The notes below the pieces were generated by a model. It was not told the DNA's origin. It searched no databases and saw nothing but the letters and a program-made list of their open reading frames with translations. Source: Miniphocaeibacter massiliensis (GTDB lineage Bacteria; Bacillota; Clostridia; Tissierellales; Peptoniphilaceae). From it: DNA of 64,000 bases. Below are positions 8,360 through 17,488 of the stretch, piece after piece (within the stretch, counting starts at the first letter, position 1; each line of letters begins with the position of its first letter). The stretch lies in contig NZ_OCTQ01000006.1 of the NCBI RefSeq assembly GCF_900232905.1, positions 36,589 to 100,588 of the forward strand, in the 5' to 3' direction. A program made the translations under genes and the position numbers.

Positions 8360-8974
8360 ATGGGTGTGAATAAAATGAAAAAGAGTAAAACGAGAAAAAA
8401 ACAAAAGAACAGTAGAAGGAGTAGAAAGAATAAAGTAGAAAAAATAGAGAAAGTGGAAGTTAAAAAAACTAGAAATGCTTTAGAAAAAAGAAGCTACAAA
8501 AATACTTTTGATAATTTGATTGTAAATGAAAAGTTTGTGCAAAGAAGATTTTATGATGACGAGGGGAATGCTAAGATAGATATAGATTATTTTCACTCTG
8601 GAAGTATGGAGTTTCCTCACAAACATATTTGGAAAAATGATGTTAGGTCGAGTACAGAATTTATAGAAGAAGGGGACGAGTATATGTCGGATTACACGTT
8701 TGATAATTTTAAGGAAGATTTAGTTATGGGTCGTGAAATGGAATTTAAGTTTAATGGAGCAGGATTTTCAATAATTAATATTCCTGATGAGAATAGTGTA
8801 GATGAGGCAGTATGGTATTTTAGCATATTATCAAATGTCGATGTTGGCGTAGTTATTTGCGATTTTGAAGATAGGGAAAGGCTATTGAAATTTGTAGACG
8901 AATTATATATAGATGGAATCGCTTTGAAAGATATTATTAATGGAGAACTGCATACTGAATTGTATATTATGTAA
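8360..8974 (+). CDS. Orphan toxin C-terminal fragment joined in frame to immunity domain
   Basis: 204 residues. Residues 1-45 are extremely basic. Residues 55-92 have the pattern of polymorphic-toxin C-terminal tips (QRRFYDDEGN, DIDYFHSG, PHKHIW). Residues 109-204 are a domain that recurs as a separate gene at 9045. An internal ATG at 8684 (M109) follows a purine-rich AGAAGGGG stretch, so the immunity part may also be made alone. The whole looks like a displaced toxin tip with its immunity gene. Function is inferred from motif resemblance. Confidence 0.5.
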   Translation: MGVNKMKKSKTRKKQKNSRRSRKNKVEKIEKVEVKKTRNALEKRSYKNTFDNLIVNEKFVQRRFYDDEGNAKIDIDYFHSGSMEFPHKHIWKNDVRSSTEFIEEGDEYMSDYTFDNFKEDLVMGREMEFKFNGAGFSIINIPDENSVDEAVWYFSILSNVDVGVVICDFEDRERLLKFVDELYIDGIALKDIINGELHTELYIM

Positions 8975-9002
8975 ACAGGTATAGATAGTGTAACCACCAA
9001 GA
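8667..9002 (+). repeat. Tandem duplication of immunity module, unit 1
   Basis: This unit repeats with an offset of 361 bp at 9028-9363. It covers the ribosome site, the 96-codon module and the trailing sequence ending GTAACCACCAAGA. Divergence lies mostly inside the coding part; the trailing noncoding 30 bp is nearly unchanged. Confidence 0.8.
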
Positions 9003-9027
9003 TTTAGATTGATTATGACAATTATTA

Positions 9028-9363
9028 AGGAAGGAGATGAGTATATGTCTGATTATACGTTTGATAATTTTAAGGAAGATTTAGTAATAGGTCATGAAAT
9101 GGATTTTGAATTTAATGGAGCTAAGTTTGGGATAGTTAATGGACCTAATGAAAATAGTGTAGATGGTTCTGTATGGCATTTTATAGTAACATCGTCTGTA
9201 AGTATTGAAGTAGTAATATGTGATTTTGAAGATAGGGATAGGTTATTAAAATTTGTAGATGAGCTAAACATAGATGGTATTTATTTGAAAGATATTATTA
9301 ATGGAGAATTGTATACTGAAATTTATATTATGTAAACAGGTATAGAGAGTGTAACCACCAAGA
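9028..9363 (+). repeat. Tandem duplication of immunity module, unit 2
   Basis: Second unit of the tandem duplication, offset by 361 bp. It contains the stand-alone gene at 9045-9335 and the same trailing 30 bp. Confidence 0.8.
9045..9335 (+). CDS. Duplicate stand-alone immunity-like protein (96 aa)
   Basis: I start it at the ATG at 9045 because AAGGAAGGAG sits 8 bp upstream and the product then matches residues 109-204 of the preceding gene without gaps, at roughly three-quarters identity. An alternative TTG at 9009 would only add a translated ribosome site. The protein is acidic, soluble and beta-rich, with conserved FNGA, VVICDFEDR and LKDIINGEL segments. It is probably a spare immunity gene for a related toxin. 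Confidence 0.6.
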   Translation: MSDYTFDNFKEDLVIGHEMDFEFNGAKFGIVNGPNENSVDGSVWHFIVTSSVSIEVVICDFEDRDRLLKFVDELNIDGIYLKDIINGELYTEIYIM

Positions 9364-9449
9364 GCAGTCAAATTTTTATTAATTTCAAGGTTGTAAGTAA
9401 GCGAATAAGGAGTATTTTTAGAAGGTGATAGCTTGATGTCAAGATTTGT

Positions 9450-9480
9450 AGAGGGAGGAAATTGACTCCCTCTAATTTTT
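9450..9480. terminator. Bidirectional terminator between convergent genes
   Basis: An 8-bp perfect stem (AGAGGGAG with CTCCCTCT) with an 8-base loop and a T-rich tail on the plus side, placed between the immunity gene and the minus-strand WYL regulator. Confidence 0.75.
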
Positions 9481-10426
9481 ATTTATGGTTTTCATATATG
9501 TTTTTAAGTTCTAGGGCTTTTTCATAGATATAGCTTTTCATTTCTAGTGGTTCTACAACAATAGCATTTTTAGATAGTTGTATGAAAAAATCTCCAAAAA
9601 ATTTTATGTCTTTTTTATCTATTATTTCAGTTAGAAATCCACTTTCGCCGTTTTTGTCTATTTTAATATTTGAGTTAAGGTAAGGGTTATCTTTGCATGC
9701 TCGAATTCCCAATTTAGTTAGTTGTACATAAAGTTTAATGGGATTTTCAAAGTTAGTAAAGTCAAAGCTTTTTTCTACTAATTTGTCTATATTCTCATAT
9801 TTTTGGTTTGTTTCTGCTATTTGGAGTATTCTGTCAACTCTGTAGTGTTTGATTTTATTTTCTTTTAGGTCTAAAGAGGGAACATACCAAAATCCATTTT
9901 CACTATACAGGCAAATGAAGACTATTTTATATTTTTTTACTTCTGAGATGGAATTGTATTGTAGTTCAAAGATGTTATTTGTTCCACAGTAGTCTAGTAT
10001 TTTTGAGAGGTGGTCATTTTTTACGTCTCGTTTTTTATTTTTAAAAAATAGTATGGTTTTCATTTTGTCGACAGTTTTTTTGCTATCTTCTGGCAAGTTT
10101 TCGTATAGTTTTCTCATGACGGATTTTAAGTCTATGTCGAAAGGAAGTGATGTGTAGTATGTTAGTGAGTGACTGGCAAAGAAAACAGCAAGGGATTCTT
10201 TTTCGGTTAGGTTAACTGGAGGTAGTAGTTTTGTGGATAGCAAGCGGTACCCGCCGTTGCAACCTTTTTTTGTATAATAATATACTCCTAAGTCTGCTAG
10301 TTCAAGCATATCTCTGTGTACTGTTCTTATGGAAATATTAAATTCGTTGGCAATTTCTTGGGCTGTAAATTCTTTTTTTGTGTTTATATATCGTTGTAAT
10401 TCTACTAGTCTTTGTGATTTTTTCAT
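9479..10426 (-). CDS. HTH/WYL-domain transcriptional regulator
   Basis: 315 residues. The N-terminal winged helix (1-65) has the DeoR/HTH_11 pattern, with FTAQEIANEFNISIRTVHRDM as the recognition unit. A WYL-type ligand domain follows (about 150-225, with FWYVPSLDLKENKIKHYRVDRI) and then a WCX-like C-terminal domain. Such proteins sense nucleic-acid or drug-related ligands. It is divergent from the UvrA-like gene and probably controls it. Confidence 0.88.
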   Translation of the reverse strand: MKKSQRLVELQRYINTKKEFTAQEIANEFNISIRTVHRDMLELADLGVYYYTKKGCNGGYRLLSTKLLPPVNLTEKESLAVFFASHSLTYYTSLPFDIDLKSVMRKLYENLPEDSKKTVDKMKTILFFKNKKRDVKNDHLSKILDYCGTNNIFELQYNSISEVKKYKIVFICLYSENGFWYVPSLDLKENKIKHYRVDRILQIAETNQKYENIDKLVEKSFDFTNFENPIKLYVQLTKLGIRACKDNPYLNSNIKIDKNGESGFLTEIIDKKDIKFFGDFFIQLSKNAIVVEPLEMKSYIYEKALELKNIYENHK

Positions 10427-10448
10427 GATAGGTCTTTCTTTCTATATA

Positions 10449-10478
10449 TGTCATTTATTGTCATATTTAAATGATACA
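10449..10478. promoter_or_regulatory. Candidate operator for the WYL regulator
   Basis: The divergent intergenic region holds an imperfect inverted repeat (TGTCATTTA at 10449-10457 against TAAATGATACA ending at 10478) and an extra internal TTGTCAT copy. Its position between the two start codons fits a shared operator. No direct evidence of binding is visible. Confidence 0.4.
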
Positions 10479-10509
10479 ATTTATTTATTATTTTTACAAG
10501 GAGGGTTAT

Positions 10510-12789
10510 ATGGGTCAAGATTATATTTTGATTTCTGGAGCTAGGGAGAAAAATTTGAAAAATGTTACTGTTAGGATTCCAAAAAAGAAGATTACGGTGT
10601 TTACGGGGGTGTCTGGTTCTGGAAAGTCTTCTCTTGTTTTTGATACTATTGGAGCAGAGTCTCAACGTCAACTAAATGAAACTTACAGTAGTTATATAAG
10701 AAACAGATTGCCTTATTATGGGGAGCCTGATGTAGATAAAATTGAGAGTTTGCCTGTTTCTTTTGTTATTAATCAAAAGCGTATGGGAGGAAATGCACGT
10801 TCAACGGTAGGTACTATAACTGATATTTATTCTATGTTACGTTTGTTGTATTCTCGAATGGGAAATCCGTTTGTTGGATATTCAGATGTATTTTCTTTTA
10901 ATAATCCAAAGGGGATGTGTGAAAGATGCGGTGGAATTGGAAAAGTAAAGACTATAGATGTCGATGCTTTGATAGATAAAGACAAGTCTTTAAATGAGGG
11001 GGCTATTTTATTTCCTGGTTTTGGGGTGAATAGTTGGCGTATTTCTCGCTACATTGATTCTGGATTATTTGATAATAGTAAGAAGTTAAGGGATTTTAGC
11101 AAGGAAGAGTTGGATTTGTTATTGTATGAAAATAATTATAAGTTAAAAAATCAAGCACCAAGTTATCCTAAAAGTGGTGTGTATGAGGGGATAATTCCAA
11201 GGATTGAAAGAAGTTTTTTGAGAGAAGAAAGCAGAGAGGGGAAGAATTATAGAAAAGAGATTAGTAAAATAGTTACAAAAGGTGTTTGTCCAGTATGTGA
11301 GGGGAAGAGATTAAATAATCTTATTTTGTCTTGTAAGGTTGAAGGAAAGGATATTTCTGATTGTACAGCTATGCAGATAGATGAATTATTTAAGTTTATG
11401 TGTTCGATTCACAGTCCTACTTTAAAAACGGTGATTGATACAATTAAACAAAGCTTGGAGCAGATGATTTCTGTTGGTTTGGGATATTTAAGTCTTGACA
11501 GGGAAACTGTAACGCTTTCAGGAGGAGAATCTCAGAGAATTAAGATTGTAAAGCAACTGGGAAGTAGTCTTTCTGATGTGTTGTATATTTTTGACGAGCC
11601 AAGTATTGGTCTACACCCATATAATATTGACAAGATTAATAATTTACTAAAATTGTTAAGGGATAAGGGAAATACTGTATTTATTGTGGAGCATGACCCA
11701 GATATTATAAAAATTGCTGACCATGTTGTGGACATGGGACCTTTTGCGGGAACAAGAGGTGGGGAAGTTGTTTTTGAAGGAAGTTACGATGAGTTAAAGG
11801 GAGCAAATACTTTAACAGCTAGAAATCTTTTCAATAAAGTACATTTTAAGAGTTCTATTAGAAAAGCTAAAGGTTATATTGAAGTAAAGAATGCGACACT
11901 ACATAATTTAAAAAATGTAAGTGTAAAAATTCCTAAGGGTGTTCTTACTGTGGTTACAGGAGTGGCAGGGTCTGGTAAAAGCACTCTTGTAAATGAAGAG
12001 TTAGTAAGACAATATCCAGATTGTATTAACATAAATCAAAAGGAAGTACATGTTTCAAAACGTTCGAATATTGCTACCTTTTCAGGTATTTTTGATTATA
12101 TTAGAAAGTTGTTTGCAAAAGAAAACCACGTAAAATCATCATTGTTTAGCTACAATTCAGAAGGGGCTTGTCCTGTTTGCAAGGGACTTGGTAAAGTTTA
12201 TATTGAACTTGCTTTTATGGATACAGTGTCAACTAAATGTGATGCATGTGAAGGAAAAAGGTATAAAGATGAAGTTTTAAAGTATGAGTATTGTGGAAAA
12301 AACATTGATGAAGTTTTAAGAATGACAGTTGAAGAGGCGAGAAAGTTTTTTGTTGATACTAGAATTTCAGATGTATTAGGAAGATTAGAAGAAGTGGGAA
12401 TAGGATATATTACTTTGGGACAGTCTTTAGATACTTTATCTGGTGGGGAGTTGCAAAGGTTAAAACTTTCGTCAGAGTTAAAGATGAAAGGAAATTTATA
12501 TGTTATTGATGAGCCTACTACAGGACTTCATATTTCTGATATAGAACGGTTAATGAAAGTATTGGATTGTTTAGTGGATAAGGGAAATACTGTAATTGTT
12601 ATTGAACATAGTATGGATGTAATTACTAAAGCTGACTGGGTAATTGATATGGGATTAGGAGCTGGTCAAGATGGTGGAGAAGTTATTTTTGAAGGAATAC
12701 CATGTGATATTATAGAGTCAAAAAGTTCGTTAACTGGGAAATATTTAAAAAAGTATATGCTAGATAAAAATATACTTAAGAATAAATAA
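10510..12789 (+). CDS. Short UvrA-like ABC ATPase (class II/drug-resistance type)
   Basis: I start at 10510 because AAGGAGG lies 6 bp upstream; the frame is open 13 codons further. The 759 residues hold two ABC modules: Walker A GVSGSGKS (33-40) and GVAGSGKS (484-491), signatures LSGGE (336 and 643), Walker B FDEPSIGLH (361) and IDEPTTGLH (666). There are CxxC zinc pairs near 137, 260, 554 and 577. Classical UvrA is about 940 residues; the UvrB-binding part is missing here. Relatives such as UvrA2 and DrrC protect against DNA-intercalating drugs, so a defensive or drug-protection role is likely. Confidence 0.9.
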   Translation: MGQDYILISGAREKNLKNVTVRIPKKKITVFTGVSGSGKSSLVFDTIGAESQRQLNETYSSYIRNRLPYYGEPDVDKIESLPVSFVINQKRMGGNARSTVGTITDIYSMLRLLYSRMGNPFVGYSDVFSFNNPKGMCERCGGIGKVKTIDVDALIDKDKSLNEGAILFPGFGVNSWRISRYIDSGLFDNSKKLRDFSKEELDLLLYENNYKLKNQAPSYPKSGVYEGIIPRIERSFLREESREGKNYRKEISKIVTKGVCPVCEGKRLNNLILSCKVEGKDISDCTAMQIDELFKFMCSIHSPTLKTVIDTIKQSLEQMISVGLGYLSLDRETVTLSGGESQRIKIVKQLGSSLSDVLYIFDEPSIGLHPYNIDKINNLLKLLRDKGNTVFIVEHDPDIIKIADHVVDMGPFAGTRGGEVVFEGSYDELKGANTLTARNLFNKVHFKSSIRKAKGYIEVKNATLHNLKNVSVKIPKGVLTVVTGVAGSGKSTLVNEELVRQYPDCININQKEVHVSKRSNIATFSGIFDYIRKLFAKENHVKSSLFSYNSEGACPVCKGLGKVYIELAFMDTVSTKCDACEGKRYKDEVLKYEYCGKNIDEVLRMTVEEARKFFVDTRISDVLGRLEEVGIGYITLGQSLDTLSGGELQRLKLSSELKMKGNLYVIDEPTTGLHISDIERLMKVLDCLVDKGNTVIVIEHSMDVITKADWVIDMGLGAGQDGGEVIFEGIPCDIIESKSSLTGKYLKKYMLDKNILKNK

Positions 12790-13046
12790 ATGGTATTTTA
12801 TAGTTTATTTTTGTTTTATTATTATGTTGTCACTTTCTGTCTTGTGTGGACACTTCTTTTTGAAAATGAGTTGTGGGATAATACAATTAGAAAAAGTTTA
12901 GAAAATTAATAAAAAATATTTTACTAGTTATAATTGTTTTGCTCAGGAACTATAAAAAAGTGCATTTTTTATTTATATTATGTATAATTAATATGAGAAG
13001 TATTAATATTGCTAATAAGATGATAGTTATAACTGGAGGTTATGCT

Positions 13047-13820
13047 ATGGTAAAAATGATTGTTATGGATTTAGATTGTTCTTTATTTAGAGATGACAAG
13101 TCTATTTCTGATTTTACGCTTAAGACTTTAAGTAAGTACCAAAGTAATGGTTTTAAGGTTGCGTATGCTACTGCAAGGGGTAGTTCTGTTAAGGTTATGT
13201 TGCCAGATTACAATTTTAGTGGTTATGTTCTTATGAACGGGGCAGCAGCTTTTAACGGTGATAGTTATGTTTACAAGAAGCGTGTTTCTATGGACATAGC
13301 AAGAGATATTCTTTTAAAGTCTAGTAGTTATGGTCTTAAGACTGCAGCTGTTACTGGTGACAAGCATTTTGCTGATTTTGATGTGAATAAAGAGTGGGGT
13401 AATATTAAAAATTACGAGATTGTAGATTTTTCTAATTTAGAAGAAGATGTTGAAAAGTTGTATATGGTTGTTTCTGGTAATGAAGATGTTAAGTTTTTGG
13501 AGAGTTTAATTCCAGAAGGGCTTTATATGACTGTAAGCAGGGACAATCTTGCTCAAATTATGAATGAGGAAGCTACTAAATTTAAAGCTATTTCTAAGTT
13601 AGCTGATTTTTGGAATATTGATGTTTCTGAGGTTGTTGCTTTTGGAGATGATTTAAATGATTTGGACATGTTGAAAAATTGCGGTGTTGGTGTTGCTATG
13701 GAAAATGCTTTGGATGAAGTTAAGAAAGTGGCTGACTATATTTGTGGTTCTAACGAGAATGACGGTATAGCAAATTGGTTAATTGAAAATATTGATTTAG
13801 AGGGTAATTTTTTAATATAG
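13047..13820 (+). CDS. Cof-type HAD phosphatase
   Basis: 257 residues from the ATG at 13047, which has TGGAGG 7 bp upstream; an in-frame start at 12939 has no ribosome site. HAD motif I is MDLDCSLF, with both aspartates kept but Gly-Thr replaced by Cys-Ser. Motif II is a Thr in YATARG and the C-terminal motif is FGDDLNDLDML. The Cof family dephosphorylates sugar phosphates or cofactors; the substrate is unknown. It is transcribed alone before the terminase genes. Confidence 0.85.
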   Translation: MVKMIVMDLDCSLFRDDKSISDFTLKTLSKYQSNGFKVAYATARGSSVKVMLPDYNFSGYVLMNGAAAFNGDSYVYKKRVSMDIARDILLKSSSYGLKTAAVTGDKHFADFDVNKEWGNIKNYEIVDFSNLEEDVEKLYMVVSGNEDVKFLESLIPEGLYMTVSRDNLAQIMNEEATKFKAISKLADFWNIDVSEVVAFGDDLNDLDMLKNCGVGVAMENALDEVKKVADYICGSNENDGIANWLIENIDLEGNFLI

Positions 13821-13830
13821 ATTTTATTGT

Positions 13831-13855
13831 AGCAGCTTAAGGAGCTGCTTTTTTA
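13831..13855 (+). terminator. Terminator after the HAD gene
   Basis: Perfect 7-bp stem AGCAGCT/AGCTGCT with a 5-base loop, followed by a T run. Confidence 0.9.
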
Positions 13856-13865
13856 TTGTAAAAGA

Positions 13866-13895
13866 TTACTTAAAGTTTTATTAGAATGGTATAAA
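13866..13895 (+). promoter_or_regulatory. Late-operon promoter before terS
   Basis: TTACTT (13866-13871), 18-bp spacer and TATAAA (13890-13895) with an upstream TGG, giving an extended -10. It sits about 80 bp before the small terminase. Confidence 0.5.
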
Positions 13896-13974
13896 ATTTA
13901 TTGATTTTACGAGAGTAATAATGAGGTAATTTAAATGATTTTAAATAGAAAGTATTGGTGTAACGGGTGGTTAA

Positions 13975-14538
13975 ATGGCTCAGGGAAAGTACGAGGAGTG
14001 GCTAGAAAAGGACAATTTAATATTATTAGAGGCTTGGGCTAGAAGTGGTTTTACTGACGAAGAGATAGCTAAAAGGATTGGAATTGCTGTAAATACTCTT
14101 TACAGCTGGAGAAAGAAGTACAAAAAGATAGACAATGCTTTAAAAAAAGGAAAAGAGTATTGTGATTTACACGTAGAAAGTGCTTTGTATAGAAAGGCTT
14201 TAGGGTATGACTATGAAGAGGTTACAAGGGAGCTTAAGAAAAACTCTGAAACTGGGGAGATGGAAATGGTTGAAACTAAACGGGTTAAAAAACACGTTCC
14301 TCCTGACAGAACGGCTCAAATTTTTTGGCTAAAGAACAGAAATCCTAGAAATTGGAAGGACAGGCAGTGTTCTGACTATGAGGAAGAACTTCTAATTTCT
14401 AAGAATGTACTTGAAAACGAAAAGTTAGTTGTTGAGATTGAAAAGAAAAAGGCAGAAGTTAACAAGATTAAAGGTGTTGCTGAAGAGATTGAAGATTTGA
14501 CAGAGATTGAGGAAGCGATTTATGGAAAAGAGAGTTGA
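13975..14538 (+). CDS. terS: Terminase small subunit
   Basis: 187 residues. An N-terminal helix-turn-helix (about 20-50, GFTDEEIAKRIGIAVNTLYSWRKKY) recognises the packaging site. A central RKALGYDYEE segment and a conserved PPDRTAQIFWLKNRNPRNWKDRQ segment (about 106-128) follow, then a Lys/Glu helical tail. This is the standard pattern of Gram-positive siphovirus small terminases. It is separated from the large subunit by 6.6 kb of inserted cargo. Confidence 0.9.
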   Translation: MAQGKYEEWLEKDNLILLEAWARSGFTDEEIAKRIGIAVNTLYSWRKKYKKIDNALKKGKEYCDLHVESALYRKALGYDYEEVTRELKKNSETGEMEMVETKRVKKHVPPDRTAQIFWLKNRNPRNWKDRQCSDYEEELLISKNVLENEKLVVEIEKKKAEVNKIKGVAEEIEDLTEIEEAIYGKES

Positions 14539-14597
14539 TTTTGTTTGATTTTAGCTATTGCAGGTATAAGTAATCTATAAGCATATAGGAGGATTTT

Positions 14598-14855
14598 ATG
14601 AGCAAGGAAAAAACAAGCAAAAAAGAAATGTTTAATGGATGGATCTTAATTTCAGAAGGATTTGAACTAGAAGTATTTTCTAATGGGAATAAAGTTGTAA
14701 TAAAGGCAGTTACATTGGATAGAGAAGAGGTATTTGATGGAATAATTGAAGAATCTTATGTACGTATTTATGATATGTCGACCTATTATTGTTCGTTGGA
14801 AATTGACTATGGGAATAAGATTATAAAGATAATTAAAGATGAACAAGAAGAATAA
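14598..14855 (+). CDS. Small protein of unknown function (85 aa)
   Basis: 85 residues with a good AGGAGG site. After a Lys-rich start the sequence alternates hydrophobic and charged residues, as in a small beta barrel. No family is recognised. It sits alone between the small terminase and the DUF1906 protein. Confidence 0.55.
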   Translation: MSKEKTSKKEMFNGWILISEGFELEVFSNGNKVVIKAVTLDREEVFDGIIEESYVRIYDMSTYYCSLEIDYGNKIIKIIKDEQEE

Positions 14856-15020
14856 AAATAAGTTATATTAACAGAAAGCATCTTTTTTTGATAAAGATAG
14901 TATTAGAAGTTGTATATAGTAAATTTAAGTAATTTTAGATAAAGAATATTAAAAATTATTCATTGAATTTGTATAACTAGAAAATATTATTTGAATTTAA
15001 TAAAAAAAGATATATTAAAG

Positions 15021-15050
15021 CCTTGTAGAAATTGTTCTACGAGGTTTTTT
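15021..15050 (+). terminator. Terminator before the DUF1906 gene
   Basis: 10-bp stem CCTTGTAGAA/TTCTACGAGG (one wobble) with a 4-base loop and six T residues. The downstream gene starts only 27 bp later, so it may act as an attenuator or as the end of the preceding unit. Confidence 0.8.
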
Positions 15051-15076
15051 AGTATAAAAAAGCAGGAGGTATTTTA

Positions 15077-17485
15077 ATGGACGAAATGGTTTTAGAAACG
15101 CAACAGTGGTTGAACAAGACATATGGTGGAGATTCAAGGTACAAGAAGGTTTCAGAAGATGGGTTTACTGGGTGGAACACTATTAACACTCTTATTATAG
15201 CACTTCAAATTGAGCTTGGTATTGCACAAACTGCAGCTAATTTTGGGACTGGTACTAAAAATAAGTTTAAGGAAAAGTATCCTAATGGCATTAAAGAACA
15301 AAGTTCAACGGATAAAACTACTAACAATGTTTATTCTATTATTCAAGGTGCATTGTGGTGTAAGGGGTATTCAACGGGCTCTCATATAACTGGGGATTTT
15401 TATAGTGGTACTGGTAATGCTATTAAAGAGTTAAAAAGCGACATGGGTCTTTCTGGTGATTCTACTGTTACTTTGGAGATAATGGAAGCTTTGCTTTCTA
15501 TGAACCAGTTTGTTCTTTTGACTAGATATGGTGGAAAGCCTGCTATTCGTGATTTACAGCAGACTATTAATAGAAATTACAAGAATTACACTGGAATTAT
15601 ACCATGTGACGGCTTGTATGGTAGAGAGATGAACAAGGCTTTGATTAAGGTGTTACAAAAGATTGAAGGTTTTAGCCCTAGTGAAGCTACTGGAAACTTT
15701 GGTACAGGGACTACTAGTAAACTTGTAACTATTTCTTCTAGTAATGCATCTTCTTATAGTGAGTGGGTTTGGCTGGCACAAACGGCACTTATTTGTAACG
15801 GTTATGATGTTTCTCCAAGTAGTACTTGGTCTTCTAGTTTAGCTATTAATATTAATGATTTTCAAAAAGATTATGGTTTACCTCAAACAGGCATTCTAGA
15901 TAAGACTACTTGGATGTCTTTATTTATTAGTAAGGGTGACCCTAACAGAAAAGCAGATGCTTGTGATACAAGATTTGAAATTACTGACGAGTTACTAAGC
16001 AAGTTAAAAGCTGACGGATACAAGATTGTAGGAAGGTATTTAACAGGGGGTTCTTTTAAAGAGATTAGAGATGGAGAACTTAATAGAATAGTAAAAGGTG
16101 GGCTTAAGTATTTTCCTATTTTCCAAGAAAGTGCAAGAGAATTAAGTGATTTTTCTTATGCAAAAGGAAAAGAACATGCTATAAAAGCTACAGAAGCAGC
16201 AGTTAGACTTGATATTCCTGAAACGACTATTTACTTTGCTGTCGATATGGACATAATGGACGTTCAAGTTGATTCTCACATTATTCCTTACTTTAGAGGA
16301 ATAAACGATTATATTTCTGATACTTATAATGTTGGTATTTACGCTTCGAGAAATGTTTGTACGAGGGTTGCAAAGGAAGGACTTTCAGTTTCTAGTTTTG
16401 TGTCAGACATGTCAACAGGTTTTAGTGGAAACTTAGGTTTTCCTATACCAAACAACTGGAACTACGACCAGTTCCACGAGATAAAAGGATACGGTGGAAA
16501 GTGGGATTTAGACAAGGTTGCATACAGTGGTAGAATTCCAGCTTGTGATACAGTGGGAAAATATGACATAAATTATGAAATTCCACCTAAACCAGATACT
16601 AGTGGAGTTTCAAAAACTATATTTGATGCTATTTCACTTATAGAAGAGTTAGAATTAGCTTATAAAGAATATAAAGAGGGAGATTATTTGGAGCATCATG
16701 TTGCTAAGGAATTTCCTCCAAAAGATATTAAATTAGGAGTATTAAATTATTTAAGTAAAGATTATCTTAAAGATGTTAAATTTGAATTATCTGTAGAACC
16801 TTTCGATATTATATTTGATTCTTTTATGAACGACAGAAAGAAAGAATTAGTAAATAAATTAGAGCCTTTTATTGGAGCCAAAAGAAACGATGTAAAAGAT
16901 AATATTGGTGGATTAAATGACGTTGCACATTTAGCTTTAACTACATTAGCCTACAGTATAGCAAGTCCAGCACCAGATTTTTGGACTGGCTGGGGCGGTG
17001 ACTTGGCAACGGGAATGAGCGATGTTCACAATTATATGAAAAAATATCCTAATTTAGATTTGCAAAGAGTGGCTAATTCTTTAATAGGAGCACATCCGAG
17101 TAAATTGTCACCATATTTTGAAAAAAATGGAGCAAATTTTGAATTAAAAATTCGATGTAATTATACTGACCTGTGTGATGATGGCGATGCTATAGCACTT
17201 TCTAAACTTTTGGATGGAAAAAATAGTGCACATACTTTAAGCAGTGTAATGAGAGAATACTATAATACTGTAAGTGAATCTAAGAGATATTCACAGTATA
17301 AATATGACGGATTGGATTTTTCCAACATTAATAAATTAGATGAAGATATTCTGGTAAAGATGACAGGGTTTTTAGAAGGAATTTACAAATTTGGATTATT
17401 AGAATTAGCAGGAGATTCAACAGAAGAAGAACAGATAGCTGCTTGTAATGCATTTGCAAATTATTTATATATAAAAGCAATATAA
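15077..17485 (+). CDS. Peptidoglycan-binding DUF1906 protein with unknown C-terminal effector-like domain
   Basis: 802 residues with no signal peptide. Residues 1-290 hold about three peptidoglycan-binding-like repeats (GLYG, GTGT and FGTGT turns). Residues 295-500 are a DUF1906 (Rv2525c-like) glycoside-hydrolase-type barrel, with YLTGGSFKEI, YFAVDMD and a final DLDKVAY. Residues 510-802 are a separate domain I cannot assign, with HLALTT (618), DFW (634-636), GWGGDL (638-643) and a later Asp-rich DLCDDGDA. It lies between the terminase genes, so it is cargo rather than a structural protein. Convergent membrane genes follow and may give immunity. Confidence 0.75.
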   Translation: MDEMVLETQQWLNKTYGGDSRYKKVSEDGFTGWNTINTLIIALQIELGIAQTAANFGTGTKNKFKEKYPNGIKEQSSTDKTTNNVYSIIQGALWCKGYSTGSHITGDFYSGTGNAIKELKSDMGLSGDSTVTLEIMEALLSMNQFVLLTRYGGKPAIRDLQQTINRNYKNYTGIIPCDGLYGREMNKALIKVLQKIEGFSPSEATGNFGTGTTSKLVTISSSNASSYSEWVWLAQTALICNGYDVSPSSTWSSSLAININDFQKDYGLPQTGILDKTTWMSLFISKGDPNRKADACDTRFEITDELLSKLKADGYKIVGRYLTGGSFKEIRDGELNRIVKGGLKYFPIFQESARELSDFSYAKGKEHAIKATEAAVRLDIPETTIYFAVDMDIMDVQVDSHIIPYFRGINDYISDTYNVGIYASRNVCTRVAKEGLSVSSFVSDMSTGFSGNLGFPIPNNWNYDQFHEIKGYGGKWDLDKVAYSGRIPACDTVGKYDINYEIPPKPDTSGVSKTIFDAISLIEELELAYKEYKEGDYLEHHVAKEFPPKDIKLGVLNYLSKDYLKDVKFELSVEPFDIIFDSFMNDRKKELVNKLEPFIGAKRNDVKDNIGGLNDVAHLALTTLAYSIASPAPDFWTGWGGDLATGMSDVHNYMKKYPNLDLQRVANSLIGAHPSKLSPYFEKNGANFELKIRCNYTDLCDDGDAIALSKLLDGKNSAHTLSSVMREYYNTVSESKRYSQYKYDGLDFSNINKLDEDILVKMTGFLEGIYKFGLLELAGDSTEEEQIAACNAFANYLYIKAI

Positions 17486-17488
17486 TAC

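Noticed and set aside
9009..9044. Longer TTG start for the stand-alone immunity gene
   Set aside because: The extra 12 codons translate the ribosome site, and the ATG at 9045 aligns exactly with the duplicate module.
10423..10671. Minus-strand frame in the divergent WYL/UvrA region
   Set aside because: It overlaps both start regions, is Asn/Arg/Leu-rich and lacks any ribosome site.
12939..13046. N-terminal extension of the HAD phosphatase
   Set aside because: The HAD motif I must lie near the N-terminus, and TGGAGG is correctly spaced for 13047.
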